Positions 1 through 5,601 are shown, counted from the stretch's first letter. The stretch is DNA of 5,879 nucleotides from Candidatus Omnitrophota bacterium (GCA_013204685.1 JABMSC010000128.1:1-5879); one strand, 5' to 3'. A program made the numbers and translations. Notes: generated by a model from the letters alone, not told the origin.

Positions 1-268
1 GCACATTGACGTGTTCCGCCCCGTAAAGTTTCTTGGCCCTTTCTATTGCGAGGTCTTCGGCATTGTCAACAAACACACATCCGCCGTAATATCTGGCGTG
101 GGGGTAACCTTCGGCGTACTTATTTGTCATAACGGAAGAAACCGCTTCCATTACTGCTCGAGATGCGAAATTTTCACTTGCGATAAGCTCTATTCCCTCG
201 TTCTGTCTTTTGGATTCATTTAATATAGATTCAAATACCGCAGGATCGGTTTGTTTCAGATGTTTCAT
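1..268 (-). CDS. glyA: Serine hydroxymethyltransferase, N-terminal part (3' end outside window)
   Basis: Serine hydroxymethyltransferase is a cytosolic PLP enzyme that converts serine and tetrahydrofolate into glycine and 5,10-methylene-tetrahydrofolate. The window holds the first 89 codons and the gene continues past base 1; the family is about 415 residues long. Visible family motifs are ELIASENF (residues 27-34), TNKYAEGYP (48-56), RYYGGC (59-64) and the LAIERAKKLYGA helix (73-84). The PLP-binding lysine lies beyond the window. The ATG at 266-268 follows AGAGGAG with six bases between GGAG and the start, so the start is secure. It is the last visible gene of the cluster, 84 bases after rpiB, and that spacer carries a heptamer repeat hairpin. 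Its product glycine is the substrate of PurD encoded upstream, and its one-carbon product feeds the purine formyltransferases. Assignment is certain; only the downstream integrity cannot be judged. Confidence 0.96.
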   Translation of the reverse strand, partial: MKHLKQTDPAVFESILNESKRQNEGIELIASENFASRAVMEAVSSVMTNKYAEGYPHARYYGGCVFVDNAEDLAIERAKKLYGAEHVNV

Positions 269-297
269 TATTTCTCCTCTTCTAGCTATCTTCGTTA

Positions 298-361
298 GCA
301 TTAAGCGTTAAGTTGTAGGCGTTCAGCCATCTTACCGCTTACCGCTTATCGCTTATCGCTT
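298..361. repeat. Heptanucleotide tandem repeat with inverted partner arm (rpiB-glyA spacer)
   Basis: On the plus strand, bases 331-358 are four 7-base units: CTTACCG, CTTACCG, CTTATCG, CTTATCG, followed by the partial unit CTT. A shorter arm at 298-312 reads GCATTAA, GCGTTAA, G, which is close to the reverse complement of two units. In the minus-strand transcript the arms can pair over 15 positions with one G-U wobble and two mismatches, around a 19-base loop at 312-330 that itself contains GGC/GCC. The repeat runs into rpiB: TTA at 353-355 is the rpiB stop codon. No T-tract follows in the transcribed direction, so it does not look like an intrinsic terminator. The tandem array is seen directly; any function is unknown. 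Confidence 0.8.
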
Positions 362-814
362 TTTAAACACTTTCTTCTCTAGTCTTTTGATCTGCCGGAC
401 TCGCCGCGCATGACGCCCCTTGAGGGCCTTTGTCTTAAGCCATACTTTCACTATCTCCGCAGCCTTCTTGCCTTTTGTTTGTGTCGCGGCCAGTACAAGA
501 ACATTTGTATCATTGTGCCGGCGGGCGGATTCTGCGTCTTTGACCGAAGCGCATACGCCGGCCCTCACCCCTGGGAGTTTATTGGCAATGATCGCCATGC
601 CGATCCCCGTCTTGCAGACTATAATGCCCCTGTCGGCTTTTCTTTTTGAAACTTTTTCTGCTGCGCTGAATCCGAATTCCGGATAATCGCAGGGCTCGGG
701 TGAAGTGCAGCCAACATCAACAACCTGATGTTTTGCTTTTTTTAAACTTTGTTTGATCTGTTGTTTTAATTCAAATCCGCCATGATCGGCGCCTATCGCT
801 ATTTTCATCGCCAT
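353..814 (-). CDS. rpiB: Ribose-5-phosphate isomerase B (RpiB/LacAB family)
   Basis: This enzyme interconverts ribulose-5-phosphate and ribose-5-phosphate in the cytosol, supplying the ribose of PRPP for purine synthesis. At 153 residues it has the usual family length. Motifs are the N-terminal IAIGADHGG (5-13), DYPEF (43-47), the active-site segment IIVCKTGIGM (64-73) with the predicted catalytic Cys67, ANKLPGVRAG (77-86), RHNDTNVL (99-106) with His100, and the C-terminal GRHARRV. The residue after Cys67 is Lys where Gly or Thr is more usual. The ATG at 812-814 is chosen because AGGAG lies six bases upstream at 821-825; the ATG at 806-808 would start MKIAIG but is twelve bases from it. A longer reading frame to 871 would overlap the phosphatase gene and has no family similarity. 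The C-terminus is strongly basic, and the stop codon lies inside a heptamer repeat. It follows the phosphatase gene by 25 bases. Confidence 0.95.
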   Translation of the reverse strand: MAMKIAIGADHGGFELKQQIKQSLKKAKHQVVDVGCTSPEPCDYPEFGFSAAEKVSKRKADRGIIVCKTGIGMAIIANKLPGVRAGVCASVKDAESARRHNDTNVLVLAATQTKGKKAAEIVKVWLKTKALKGRHARRVRQIKRLEKKVFKKR

Positions 815-839
815 TACTGTCTCCTGTTTTGCGGGTGGA

Positions 840-1304
840 TCACTTCTTCTTAACCCACTTAATAAACGCATCCACCGCTTCTTTTATCCGGCGCAAAGAT
901 TGCCTGTAATACGGCAAGGGCTGTCCTATCGGATCGGGTATTGCGATGTCTTCGTGCCCCGCGCTGAACTCCCCGAGAAAACGGATCTTTTCAATTGAGC
1001 CGGGAACCATCTCCATTATTTTCGTTTTATGCATGGGCTCCATCACAAATATTATGTCAGCCCATTTTATGGAATCTTCGTCCAGCGGCTTTGATCTATA
1101 TTCGCTGGCGTCTATCTCTTCATTTTTAAGAACCGCGATCGTCTCCTCTGTCGGGATCATACCATCCACTCCCAGGGTTCCGACAGATTGGACTTTTATC
1201 GGAAGCTTTTCTTCCTTCACACGTTTCTTCAAATACGCCTCGGCCATTATGCTCCGGCAGCTGTTCCCCGTACATACAAATAAGACGTGTCTGATCTTTT
1301 TCAT
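840..1304 (-). CDS. Low-molecular-weight protein phosphatase (YwlE/PtpA-like)
   Basis: This is a cytosolic cysteine-dependent phosphatase of the low-molecular-weight protein-tyrosine phosphatase fold, 154 residues, the normal family length. The P-loop CTGNSCRS (11-18) gives the CX5R signature with nucleophile Cys11 and Arg17. The general acid is Asp124 in IPDPIG (122-127). The segments VQSVGT (38-43), WADIIFVME (81-89) and a C-terminal helix fit the family. Substrate is uncertain. The P-loop and the DPIG loop resemble the arginine phosphatase YwlE (CTGNTCRS and DPFGG), and the position before rpiB matches ywlE. However, the residue that is Thr11 in YwlE is Ser15 here, so tyrosine, arginine or another target is possible. 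The start at 1304 lies 9 bases after purE. The best ribosome-binding sequence, AGAGGAA, sits inside the last purE codons, 14 bases from the ATG, which is rather far. This suggests partial translational coupling. Confidence 0.9.
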   Translation of the reverse strand: MKKIRHVLFVCTGNSCRSIMAEAYLKKRVKEEKLPIKVQSVGTLGVDGMIPTEETIAVLKNEEIDASEYRSKPLDEDSIKWADIIFVMEPMHKTKIMEMVPGSIEKIRFLGEFSAGHEDIAIPDPIGQPLPYYRQSLRRIKEAVDAFIKWVKKK

Positions 1305-1313
1305 GGTTTACAG

Positions 1314-1811
1314 TTATTTCCTCTTTAATTTCTTGTTTTTTGCGTCGATCTTTTTGACAAGTTCTTTCTTGAATGACTGGAGTTTCTTGGTGATCGGTGC
1401 TGAATTTACCCCGATTATCTGCACAGCAAGTATAGCGGCATTGATGGCTCCGGCCTTTCCTATGGCAACCGTAGCGACAGGAATGCCCGAGGGCATTTGA
1501 ACCGTAGAAAGAAGTGAGTCCAGTCCGTCCAGCTTGCTGGCCATAGGGACCCCTATAACCGGCAAAGTTGTATGGGCCGCTACAACCCCGGCCAAATGCG
1601 CTGCTCCGCCCGCCCCTGCTATTATCACCTTGATGCCTTTCTTCCTGGCGTTCTTTGCGAACTTTGCTGTTTTATCCGGACATCTGTGGGCTGAAGAAAT
1701 ACTCACTTCATAAGGCATTCCGAATTTTTCCAGCGTAACAGCTGCTTCTTCCATAACCGGAAGATCAGAATCACTTCCCATAACTATGCTTACCACCGGC
1801 TTCTTCTTCAT
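1314..1811 (-). CDS. purE: N5-carboxyaminoimidazole ribonucleotide mutase (class I PurE)
   Basis: PurE catalyses the step of IMP synthesis that yields 4-carboxy-5-aminoimidazole ribonucleotide. Bacterial class I enzymes rearrange N5-CAIR made by PurK. The protein is 165 residues, standard for the family. Motifs are IVMGSDSD (9-16), SSAHR (39-43) with His42 matching catalytic His45 of E. coli PurE, AGAGGAAHLAG (65-75), GVPMASKLDGLDSLLSTVQM (87-106) and GIPVATVAIGKAGA (109-122). SAHR and the DSL-S-VQMP-G-PV segment indicate class I rather than the CO2-using class II. No purK is in the window. The last 20 or so residues are Lys-rich and lie beyond the conserved core. The start ATG follows GGGGAG by five bases. 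The gene begins 13 bases after purD stops and lies 9 bases before the phosphatase gene, so it is clearly in one operon. PurE acts directly after PurM. Confidence 0.97.
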   Translation of the reverse strand: MKKKPVVSIVMGSDSDLPVMEEAAVTLEKFGMPYEVSISSAHRCPDKTAKFAKNARKKGIKVIIAGAGGAAHLAGVVAAHTTLPVIGVPMASKLDGLDSLLSTVQMPSGIPVATVAIGKAGAINAAILAVQIIGVNSAPITKKLQSFKKELVKKIDAKNKKLKRK

Positions 1812-1824
1812 TTTTGCTCCCCTC

Positions 1825-3102
1825 TTATGTTCCTACTCTCGCGATCGCCCTGTATCCGATATCCTTGCGATAATGTATCCCGTCAAAATTTATCTTATCA
1901 ACAGCCATGTAGGTGTTATCAACTGCTTCTTTTATGTCGCTTCCCATGCCGACAGCGCCAAGGACCCTGCCTCCGGAGGTAACAACCTTTTTTCCATCTA
2001 CCCGCGTGCCGGCATGGAATATTATGGCCCCCGCATCCAGGGCTTCTTCGAGCCCTGTAATAACTTTGCCCTTTTCATAGCTTCCCGGATATCCTCCTGA
2101 GGCCAGTACCACACAAACCGCTTCGCGCGTATCCCAGTCTATCACCTTGCCTGAAATATCTCCTTTGGCCGCGGCCATCAAAAGTTCCGCAAGATCTGAT
2201 CTCATACGAGGCAGTATCGCCTGCGTTTCAGGATCGCCAAAACGAACATTGTATTCCAAAACTCTGGGGCCTTTATCCGTCATCATAAGTCCCGCGTAAA
2301 GCACCCCTTTATAAAGTATTCCTTCGTTGCGCAATCCCTCCACCGTCGGGCATATGACCGTCTGCATGATCTGGTCCAGAAGTTCATCATTGATGACCGG
2401 TGCCGGTGAATACGCGCCCATCCCGCCGGTATTAGGTCCTGTGTCGCCATCGAATGCGCGTTTATGGTCCTGGCTGGTGGCAAGCGGGGTGATGTTTTCC
2501 CCGTCGGTCATAACTATAATAGATGCCTCTTCACCTGTAAGATATTCTTCAACAATTATTTTGCTTCCTGCAGAGCCGAACACTTTGTCAACGAGCATAT
2601 CTTTAGCGGACTTGACAGCTTCTTCTTGAGTTTCGGCTATAATAACCCCTTTGCCGGCTGCCAGCCCGTATGCCTTTACAACTATGGGTGTCCCCTGAGA
2701 CCGGATATATTCTTCGGCTTTTTCAAAATTGTCGAATATGCGAAAACTGGCCGTGGGTATATTGTACCTCCCCATGAGTTCCTTGGCGAATATCTTGCTT
2801 GATTCCATCCTTGCGGCTGCGTAAGTTGGCCCGAAGACGAATATTCCGGCTTTTTCAAGATCGTCGGAAATGCCTACTGCAAGAGGTGCTTCAGGTCCCA
2901 CGACGACCAGGTCGATCTTTTTTTTCCTGCAGAAATCTATCACCTGTTGGTGCTCTTCTACGTTTAAGTCCACATTTTTCGCATCTATAGAAGTTCCACC
3001 ATTACCGGGGGTGCAGTAGAGATCCTTTACCTTGGGGCTCTGTTTTATCTTCCAGCATAAAGCGTGTTCCCTGCCTCCGGAACCAATAACAAGTACATTC
3101 AT
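1825..3102 (-). CDS. purD: Phosphoribosylamine--glycine ligase (GAR synthetase)
   Basis: PurD is an ATP-grasp ligase that joins glycine to 5-phosphoribosylamine, the second step of IMP synthesis. The 425-residue product matches the usual length (about 425-430). Motifs in order are VIGSGGREHAL (5-15) in the N-terminal domain, VVGPEAPL (67-74), the ATP-grasp lysine segment VVKAYGLAAGKGV (141-153), VEEYLTGEEASI (184-195), the glycine/phosphate region with DHKRAFDGDTGPNTGGMGAY (212-231), the metal-binding EYNVRFGDPETQ (283-294), and the C-terminal HYRKDIGYRA. The ATG at 3100-3102 is chosen: AAGGAG at 3112-3117 is nine bases upstream, while an in-frame TTG at 3106-3108 would be only three bases from it. 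It lies 65 bases after purM, with a short heptamer repeat directly upstream of the ribosome-binding site. Glycine for this reaction is made by GlyA in the same cluster. No defect is seen. Confidence 0.98.
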   Translation of the reverse strand: MNVLVIGSGGREHALCWKIKQSPKVKDLYCTPGNGGTSIDAKNVDLNVEEHQQVIDFCRKKKIDLVVVGPEAPLAVGISDDLEKAGIFVFGPTYAAARMESSKIFAKELMGRYNIPTASFRIFDNFEKAEEYIRSQGTPIVVKAYGLAAGKGVIIAETQEEAVKSAKDMLVDKVFGSAGSKIIVEEYLTGEEASIIVMTDGENITPLATSQDHKRAFDGDTGPNTGGMGAYSPAPVINDELLDQIMQTVICPTVEGLRNEGILYKGVLYAGLMMTDKGPRVLEYNVRFGDPETQAILPRMRSDLAELLMAAAKGDISGKVIDWDTREAVCVVLASGGYPGSYEKGKVITGLEEALDAGAIIFHAGTRVDGKKVVTSGGRVLGAVGMGSDIKEAVDNTYMAVDKINFDGIHYRKDIGYRAIARVGT

Positions 3103-3111
3103 GAACAAGCT

Positions 3112-3117
3112 CTCCTT
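3112..3117 (-). promoter_or_regulatory. Shine-Dalgarno site of purD
   Basis: AAGGAG on the minus strand lies nine bases before the ATG at 3102 and only three bases before the alternative TTG at 3108. It therefore decides the start in favour of the ATG. The site directly abuts the end of a heptamer repeat at 3120-3140. Confidence 0.8.
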
Positions 3118-3119
3118 GA

Positions 3120-3140
3120 TCGTGGTTCGTGGTTCGTTAT
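3120..3140. repeat. Short heptanucleotide repeat upstream of purD
   Basis: On the plus strand two exact 7-base units TCGTGGT (3120-3126 and 3127-3133) are followed by a partial unit TCGTTAT. The unit is a rotation of GTTCGTG, which also occurs in the purB-purM spacer, so both belong to the same repeat family. Here only one arm is present, with no inverted partner made of the same unit. It lies just upstream of the purD ribosome-binding site in the transcript. Confidence 0.6.
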
Positions 3141-3161
3141 AACTTTTTTAAAATTTATAAC
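3136..3161. repeat. AT-rich inverted repeat in purM-purD spacer
   Basis: GTTATAA (3136-3142) and TTATAAC (3155-3161) are perfect 7-base inverted copies separated by 12 bases that are also AT-rich. The hairpin would be weak. It shares bases with the end of the heptamer repeat. It could be a remnant arm of the repeat or a chance AT-rich feature; no role is claimed. Confidence 0.35.
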
Positions 3162-3167
3162 AGGCCG

Positions 3168-4169
3168 CTAAACTATTTCCACTCCGCGTTTGCCTTTAAC
3201 AACTTCGCCGATGATCCAGCTTTTAAGTTTAAACTTTTTTAAAAGTATCTCTTTCGCTTTTTCTGCGTCTTTGGATGAAATCACGAGCACCATACCGATG
3301 CCCATATTGAATGTCCTGTAAAGTTCTTCTTCTTTTAAGGAACCTTTCCCGGTTATCATTTTAAAAACCTTTGGGATGCTCCAGCTATCTTTTCTAACAA
3401 CTGCCTTTAATCCCCCGGGAAGCATCCTGGGAATATTATCGTAGAACCCGCCGCCTGTGATGTTGGCGGCTCCTTTTATTTTTACTTTTTTTGACACCTC
3501 AAGCACCTGTTTAACATAGATAATGGTCGGTTTTAAGAACATTCTCGAGTGCCTCTTCATCTCCCTTTTAGTGAAAACCTTCCTGAGGAGAGAATATCCG
3601 TTAGAATGCAAGCCGCTGGAAGCTATGCCTAAAAGAACATCGCCTTTTTTTATCTTTTTGCCGTCGATAATATTTTTTCTTCCCACCAGCCCCACAGAAA
3701 AACCCGCCAGGTCATACTCACCCTTCCCGTACATGCCGGGCATCTCCGCGGTTTCCCCTCCTAAGAGGGCGCATTCTGCCTGCCGGCATCCTTTGATAAT
3801 ACCTTTCAATATGTCGTTCCAGGTTTTTTCAACAATTTTCCCCGCGGCAAAATAATCAAGGAAAAATACGGGTTTAGCCCCGCAGCAAAGTATGTCATTC
3901 ACGCACATCGCAACAAGATCTATCCCGACCGTATCATGTTTGTCCGCAAGCTGGGCAATCTTTAGTTTTGTGCCGACACCATCAGTCGAAGCAACAATAA
4001 GCGGATCTTTGATGCCGCTTTTTGACGGATCAAAGAACGCGCCGAACCCGCCCACCGGATCCATGCTTCCCTTTATGCGGGTGGTATTAATGGTTTTTTT
4101 GATACCTGAGATAAGCCTGTCAGCCTTATCGATATCAACACCAGCTGTCTTGTAGGTGATTTTTTTCAT
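3168..4169 (-). CDS. purM: Phosphoribosylformylglycinamidine cyclo-ligase (AIR synthetase)
   Basis: PurM closes the imidazole ring, converting FGAM and ATP into 5-aminoimidazole ribonucleotide. It is a cytosolic enzyme of the PurM/SelD/HypE/ThiL superfamily. The product is 333 residues, close to the usual 340-350. Motifs are the N-terminal TYKTAGVDID (5-14), ASTDGVGTKL (60-69), VNDILCCGAKPVFFLDYFA (90-108), LLGGETAEMPGMY (135-147), DLAGFSVGLVGR (153-164), ASSGLHSNGYSLLR (183-196), NITGGGFYDNIPRMLP (236-251) and RTFNMGIGM (285-293). The usual His before ITGGG is Asn236 here. The start at 4169 fits the family N-terminus, and no other start nearby would keep it, yet no Shine-Dalgarno sequence precedes it: the upstream bases are AACTAATT. 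It lies 83 bases after purB, and almost all of that spacer is a heptamer-repeat hairpin. Its product is passed on to PurK/PurE. Confidence 0.97.
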   Translation of the reverse strand: MKKITYKTAGVDIDKADRLISGIKKTINTTRIKGSMDPVGGFGAFFDPSKSGIKDPLIVASTDGVGTKLKIAQLADKHDTVGIDLVAMCVNDILCCGAKPVFFLDYFAAGKIVEKTWNDILKGIIKGCRQAECALLGGETAEMPGMYGKGEYDLAGFSVGLVGRKNIIDGKKIKKGDVLLGIASSGLHSNGYSLLRKVFTKREMKRHSRMFLKPTIIYVKQVLEVSKKVKIKGAANITGGGFYDNIPRMLPGGLKAVVRKDSWSIPKVFKMITGKGSLKEEELYRTFNMGIGMVLVISSKDAEKAKEILLKKFKLKSWIIGEVVKGKRGVEIV

Positions 4170-4184
4170 AATTAGTTTGTATTA

Positions 4185-4250
4185 GTTCGGGGTTCGTGGT
4201 CCGTAGTTCGGAGCCTAACTACTACGAACTCCGAACTACAAACTACGAAC
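4185..4250. repeat. Inverted heptanucleotide repeat forming a long hairpin (purB-purM spacer)
   Basis: The plus strand shows four tandem 7-base units GTTCGGG, GTTCGTG, GTCCGTA, GTTCGGA (4185-4212). After a short centre come four units in the opposite sense: CTACGAA, CTCCGAA, CTACAAA, CTACGAA (4222-4249). Bases 4192-4213 pair with 4229-4250 at 19 of 22 positions around a 15-base loop, including 11 perfect pairs next to the loop. In the minus-strand transcript two of the three mismatches become G-U wobbles, leaving a single A-C mismatch. The element starts two bases after the purB stop codon and ends 15 bases before the purM start. No T-tract follows, so it is not a standard terminator. It may be a mobile or REP-like intergenic element, or an mRNA-stability or attenuation hairpin inside the operon. 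Confidence 0.88.
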
Positions 4251-4252
4251 TT

Positions 4253-5545
4253 TTACAGCCCAATGTTCTTGAATATCACATCAATGTACCTGAGATGATA
4301 ATCAAGGCTGAAAGTTGTTGCGATCTCTTGTTGTGAGAGGTATTTCTTTATTTTTCCATCGTTCATTACGATCTCTGTGAAGTCCTCGTTACCTTCATAT
4401 GCTTTTAAGGCCGCCTCCTGCACCATATCATAAGCCTCCGTACGCGTGGCGCCTTTTTTGATCAACTCAAGCATCAGGCGCTGCGAATGAATAAGGCCTT
4501 TGGAGATCTGAATATTCTCCATCATCCTTTCGGCGTTTACCACAAGATCCGATATAAGCCCTGTAGTTTTATTAAGCATATAGTCAAGCAGAATGGTTGA
4601 ATCCGGTATTATTACCCTCTCAACCGATGAGTGAGAGATATCACGCTCGTGCCATAATGCTACATTCTCTATAGCGGCCGTCGCATTGCCCCTCAAAACC
4701 CTGGCCAGCCCCGTTACCCTTTCACAAATAATCGGGTTCTTTTTATGCGGCATACTGGATGAACCTGTTTGCCCGCTTGCGAAAAATTCCTGCACCTCAC
4801 CTATTTCGGTCTTTTGCAGACCCCTTATTTCAATAGCGATCTTCTCAAGCGTCGCCCCCACAATGGCTATTGTATTCAGGTACTGGGCGTGCCTGTCTCT
4901 CTGGATGACCTGATTCGAAATTCTCGCGGGTTTTAACCCCAGCTTACTGCAAACGTATTCTTCCACACCCGGGTCCACGTTTGCGAAGGTTCCCACTGAC
5001 CCTGACATTTGACCTATCGATATGATATCCTGCGCTTCGCGCAATCTGGTGATATTTCGTTCGGTCTCTTTGTAATAAAGAGCCATTTTAAGCCCGAAAG
5101 ATATCGGCTCGGCATGAACTCCGTGTGAACGCCCTATCATGGGCGTCTTTTTGTATTTTAGGGCCTTTTCTTTTAAAGCCGCCAGAAGGCCCTCGGCGTC
5201 AGTGATCAGGATCTCCATCGCTTCTTTCATCATGACTGAAAGCGCCGTATCCAGTATGTCACTGGAAGTGAGCCCAAAATGGAAATATCTTGCGTCTTCC
5301 CCAATACTTTCCGAGATGTTCTTGATAAAGGCAACCACATCATGATGTGTTTTTTCTTCTATTTCGTTTATTTTCTTTACATCAAAATCTGCTTTTTCTC
5401 TGATCGCCTTTGCGGACGCCTTGGGTATAAGTCCTTGTTTTGCAAAAGCTTCACAAGCAAGTATCTCGACTTCCAGCATTTTACGGAACTTATTTTCGTC
5501 CGTCCAGATCCTGGCCATTTCGGGACGTGTATATCGTTCGATCAT
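4253..5545 (-). CDS. purB: Adenylosuccinate lyase
   Basis: PurB acts twice in purine synthesis, releasing fumarate from SAICAR and from adenylosuccinate. The 430-residue product belongs to the fumarase/aspartase superfamily and is closest in layout to the short Bacillus subtilis type (431 residues). The two share the N-terminus MIERY-RPEM-IWTDEN and the closing YHLR/K-D-IF. Catalytic features are KTHHDV (65-70, His68), TSSD (93-96), GRSHGVHAEP (138-147) with His141, QRDRHAQY (215-222), the family signature SSSMPHKKNP (262-271) with Ser262 or Ser263 and Lys268 on the mobile loop, and WHERDISHSSVER (298-310). The ATG at 5543-5545 has an excellent ribosome-binding site. It is the first gene of the operon, behind a near-consensus promoter. 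It is followed after two bases by the heptamer-repeat hairpin. No damage or unusual residue is visible. Confidence 0.98.
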   Translation of the reverse strand: MIERYTRPEMARIWTDENKFRKMLEVEILACEAFAKQGLIPKASAKAIREKADFDVKKINEIEEKTHHDVVAFIKNISESIGEDARYFHFGLTSSDILDTALSVMMKEAMEILITDAEGLLAALKEKALKYKKTPMIGRSHGVHAEPISFGLKMALYYKETERNITRLREAQDIISIGQMSGSVGTFANVDPGVEEYVCSKLGLKPARISNQVIQRDRHAQYLNTIAIVGATLEKIAIEIRGLQKTEIGEVQEFFASGQTGSSSMPHKKNPIICERVTGLARVLRGNATAAIENVALWHERDISHSSVERVIIPDSTILLDYMLNKTTGLISDLVVNAERMMENIQISKGLIHSQRLMLELIKKGATRTEAYDMVQEAALKAYEGNEDFTEIVMNDGKIKKYLSQQEIATTFSLDYHLRYIDVIFKNIGL

Positions 5546-5548
5546 TTC

Positions 5549-5556
5549 ATCACCTC
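5549..5556 (-). promoter_or_regulatory. Shine-Dalgarno site of purB
   Basis: GAGGTGAT on the minus strand is an eight-base match to the anti-Shine-Dalgarno end of 16S rRNA. It lies three bases before the purB ATG (seven from GAGG), which is optimal. It contrasts with the absence of such a site at purM. Confidence 0.85.
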
Positions 5557-5583
5557 TTTATTTTTATCGGACAACATATAATG

Positions 5584-5601
5584 GATATAATACAATATAT
5601 C
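5584..5601. promoter_or_regulatory. AT-rich inverted repeat in the purB leader (possible operator)
   Basis: GATATA (5584-5589) and TATATC (5596-5601) are perfect inverted copies with a six-base centre. They lie just downstream of the predicted transcription start of the purB promoter. The location would suit a repressor site, but the bases are all A/T-rich and could arise by chance. It does not resemble the E. coli PurR operator or the Bacillus PurBox. Confidence 0.25.

Noticed and set aside
298..361. CRISPR array
   Set aside because: The units are 7 bases and directly contiguous without spacers; CRISPR repeats are much longer and separated by unique spacers.
815..871. Longer rpiB reading frame starting at 871 (adds MRLLSG...)
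   Set aside because: It overlaps the phosphatase gene end, the extra residues are not part of the RpiB family, and the AGGAG site at 821-825 serves the ATG at 814.
946..1500. 184-codon open frame on the plus strand across the phosphatase and purE genes
   Set aside because: It is antisense to two clearly conserved genes, spans their junction, and has no recognisable family features.
3103..3108. TTG start for purD two codons upstream
   Set aside because: It is only three bases from the Shine-Dalgarno core, while the ATG at 3102 is at a workable nine bases and gives the standard PurD N-terminus.
4185..4250. Intrinsic terminator between purB and purM
   Set aside because: The hairpin is long, but no T-tract follows it in the transcribed direction and purM would then lack a promoter.
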